Both the position numbers and the translations under genes were made by a program. A DNA stretch of 64,000 nucleotides from Sabellastarte sp. h YS-2021 (Eukaryota; Annelida; Polychaeta; Sabellida; Sabellidae), in the NCBI GenBank assembly GCA_964017235.1, contig OZ024934.1, positions 90,238,706 through 90,302,705 of the forward strand, given 5' to 3'. The number at the start of each line of letters is the position of its first letter. Within the stretch, counting starts at the first letter, position 1. Positions 62,609-64,000 of the stretch are shown piece by piece. The notes below the pieces were generated by a model. That model was not told where the DNA came from. It ran no database searches and was given only the letters and a program-made list of their open reading frames with translations.

Positions 62609-64000
62609 GTTCTTGGACAATAAGCGAGAATAAAATAATCCTGATAAGTGCCCCAGCCAATCAATCTTCAGATTCAAAAAGCAGGCCAAAAATGACTAAG
62701 GCTGACCAAGTTAAAACTTTTGTATCTACTTCTTTTATATTTAAGTTGAACCAATAGGCACAGAGTTTATGGATTCCACCAAATGTCTTTGTCTCAGGTT
62801 TTCCTAGAATAGTGGACTCCTATGTTGCGACAGGTCAGTAGTGTTGTCCTCTGAAGGAGATGTTGGGGATGTATATAAACACTGAGGTGGTCATTTTGGT
62901 CGGACACACCATACTGCTTGTTTAAATCATTAATGATTCTAATTACAAAGTATTATGCCTATGCAAAGGTGTATCAAGCTGTCACAAGAAAACCAAAGTT
63001 CCACTGATTTGTGTGACCATGTGGTATACTGGGGCTGTTAGAGGCTAAAGTAAGACCAAAAATGACCTGCTTAGCGCCCCATATTATAGAATACAGGTAT
63101 GCTATTCAAAATAAGATTATCAATTGGCATTGAGTAGTTATGACTATTTTGATGTTCTTGGACAAAAAGCGAGAATAAAATAATCCTGATGAGTGCCCCA
63201 GGCAATCAATCTTCAGATTCAAAAAGGAGGCCAAAAATGACTAAGGCTGACCAAGTTAAAACTTTTGTATCTACTTCTTTTATATTTAAGTTGAACCAAT
63301 AGACACGGAGTTTATGGATTCCACCAAATGTCTTTGTCTCAGGTTTTCCTAGAATAGTGGACGCCTATGTTGCGACAGGTCAGTAGTGTTGTCCTCTGAA
63401 GGAGATGTTGGGGATGTGTATAAAACACTGAGGTGGTCATTTTGGCCGGACACACTATACTGATTGTTTAAATCATTAATGATTCTAATTACAAAGTATT
63501 ATGCCTATGCAAAGGTGTATCAAGCTGTCACAAGAAAACCAAAGTTCCACTGATTTGTGTGACCATGTGGTATACTGGGGCTGTTAGAGGCCAAAGTGAG
63601 ACGAAAAATGACCTCCTTAGTGCCCCATATTATAGAATACAGGTATGCTATTCAAAATAAGATCATCAATGGGCATTGAGTAGTTATGATTATTTTGATG
63701 TTCTTGGACAATAAGCGATAATAAAATAATCCTGATAAGTGCCCCAGCCAATCAATCTTCAGATTCAAAAAGCAGGCCAAAAATGACTAAGGCTAACCAA
63801 GTTAAAACTTTTGTATCTACTTCTTTTATATTTAAGTTGAACCAATAGGCACAGAGTTTATGGATTCCACCAAATGTCTTTGTCTCAGGTTTTCCTAGAA
63901 TAGTGGACTCCTATGTTGCGACAGGTCAGTAGTGTTGTCCTCTGAAGGAGATGTTGGGGATGTGTATAAAACACTGAGGTGGTCATTTTGGCCGGACACA
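62609..64000. repeat. 4-monomer higher-order repeat, copy 3, cut by the window end
   Basis: Starts are 62609, 63154 and 63700, the last only 301 bp long. The first two follow copy 2 at exactly 2183 bp. The third opens AAGCGATAAT as in copy 2 but then reads GGCACAGAG, GGCTAACC and GGCCGGACAC. It departs from the third-monomer class before the window ends. Whether the HOR continues beyond 64000 cannot be seen. Confidence 0.87.

Larger units (their letters stand above)
1..64000. repeat. Satellite DNA array, ~546-bp monomer, head to tail across the whole window
   Basis: A block beginning GTTCTTGGAC and ending about TATGACTATTTTGAT recurs at nearly constant spacing from the first base to the last. 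Most start-to-start distances are 546 bp. The exceptions are explained by single indels: 548 for the first copy (two extra A), 545 at 1641, 9832, 14199, 49696, 58243, 60426 and 62609, 547 where the monomer ends ATTTTGGATG, and 534 at 54979. I found 116 starts plus one fused monomer at 54063-54978. All copies share one orientation. No transposon, microsatellite, telomeric repeat, tRNA or gene interrupts the array. Stop codons fill all six frames. Such arrays are typical of pericentromeric, centromeric or sex-chromosome heterochromatin in eukaryotes. The chromosome position cannot be read from this window. The phase of the monomer is arbitrary. Confidence 0.99.

Noticed and set aside
1..64000. 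CRISPR array
   Set aside because: The repeats are 546 bp and contiguous. There are no short repeats separated by unique spacers.
1..64000. Tandem RNA genes (5S rDNA, tRNA or snRNA clusters)
   Set aside because: No 5S, tRNA or snRNA core is recognisable in the monomer. On the minus strand TTGGTTCAACTTA resembles a Pol III B box but mismatches the last bases, and no A box was found at the proper distance.
1..64000. CENP-B box as evidence for a centromeric satellite
   Set aside because: The majority monomer contains no TTCG core of the CENP-B box pattern on the strand read and I saw no CGGGN partner, so centromere identity cannot be argued from this motif.
1..64000. Prokaryotic or phage origin
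   Set aside because: No coding density, ribosome binding sites, operons or terminators are present, and CpG depletion with a long satellite array is a eukaryotic pattern.
1..64000. Assembly artefact as the explanation of all long duplications
   Set aside because: Most duplicated copies differ by private substitutions and indels and have mosaic junction monomers, which simple collapse or duplication of reads would not create. Near-identical stretches (1531-8950 against 14089-21508) still need read support.

Overview
The window is one uninterrupted satellite DNA array with no supportable gene. From base 1 to base 64000 a monomer of about 546 bp repeats head to tail, always in the same orientation. 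I placed 116 recognisable monomer starts plus one fused monomer near 54.5 kb. The window opens at the phase I use (GTTCTTGGAC) and ends 301 bp into the last copy. A representative monomer is about 38% GC (95 C and 111 G in 546 bp) with only 4 CpG, where about 19 would be expected. Long homogeneous arrays, a large monomer, CpG depletion and no coding capacity point to heterochromatin of a eukaryote with CpG methylation. Vertebrate is the most natural guess. I do not recognise the satellite family or the species.

The monomers fall into variant classes marked by shared substitutions, and these classes recur in a fixed order. The array is therefore organised into higher-order repeats (HORs) and nested segmental duplications. 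Region by region: 1-1640 holds three monomers that include mosaic ones. 1641-8950 is a long block that reappears at 14.1-21.5 kb with a constant offset of 12558 bp. Between these copies, 8.9-17.6 kb is an 8-monomer tandem duplication (4367 bp). 21.5-25.3 kb is a local expansion of a few classes, one with a private EcoRI site. 25.3-27.6 kb is another copy of the early block. 27.9-32.2 kb is a 4-monomer duplication (2184 bp). 34.1-39.3 kb is a 5-monomer duplication (2733 bp), 38.9-45.0 kb a 6-monomer one (3276 bp), and 45.3-51.8 kb a 7-monomer one (3822 bp). 50.6-53.5 kb is a 3-monomer duplication (1638 bp).

54.1-55.5 kb is the only damaged part. There a 175-bp deletion lies exactly between two 11-bp direct repeats, and the adjoining monomers are the most diverged in the window. 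From 56.6 kb to the end there is a young 4-monomer HOR of 2183 bp in three tandem copies, preceded by a 3-monomer version.

Each monomer also carries a stereotyped set of short motifs: AATAAA, a CCAAT element fitting the NF-Y consensus, a second CCAAT, a TATA-like box and a nearly invariant 14-bp palindrome. These make transcription or protein binding of the satellite a testable idea, but nothing here proves it. The two longest open frames (64 and 101 codons) exist only where indels disturb the repeat, and I do not regard them as genes. All comparisons were made by eye, so breakpoints are approximate.
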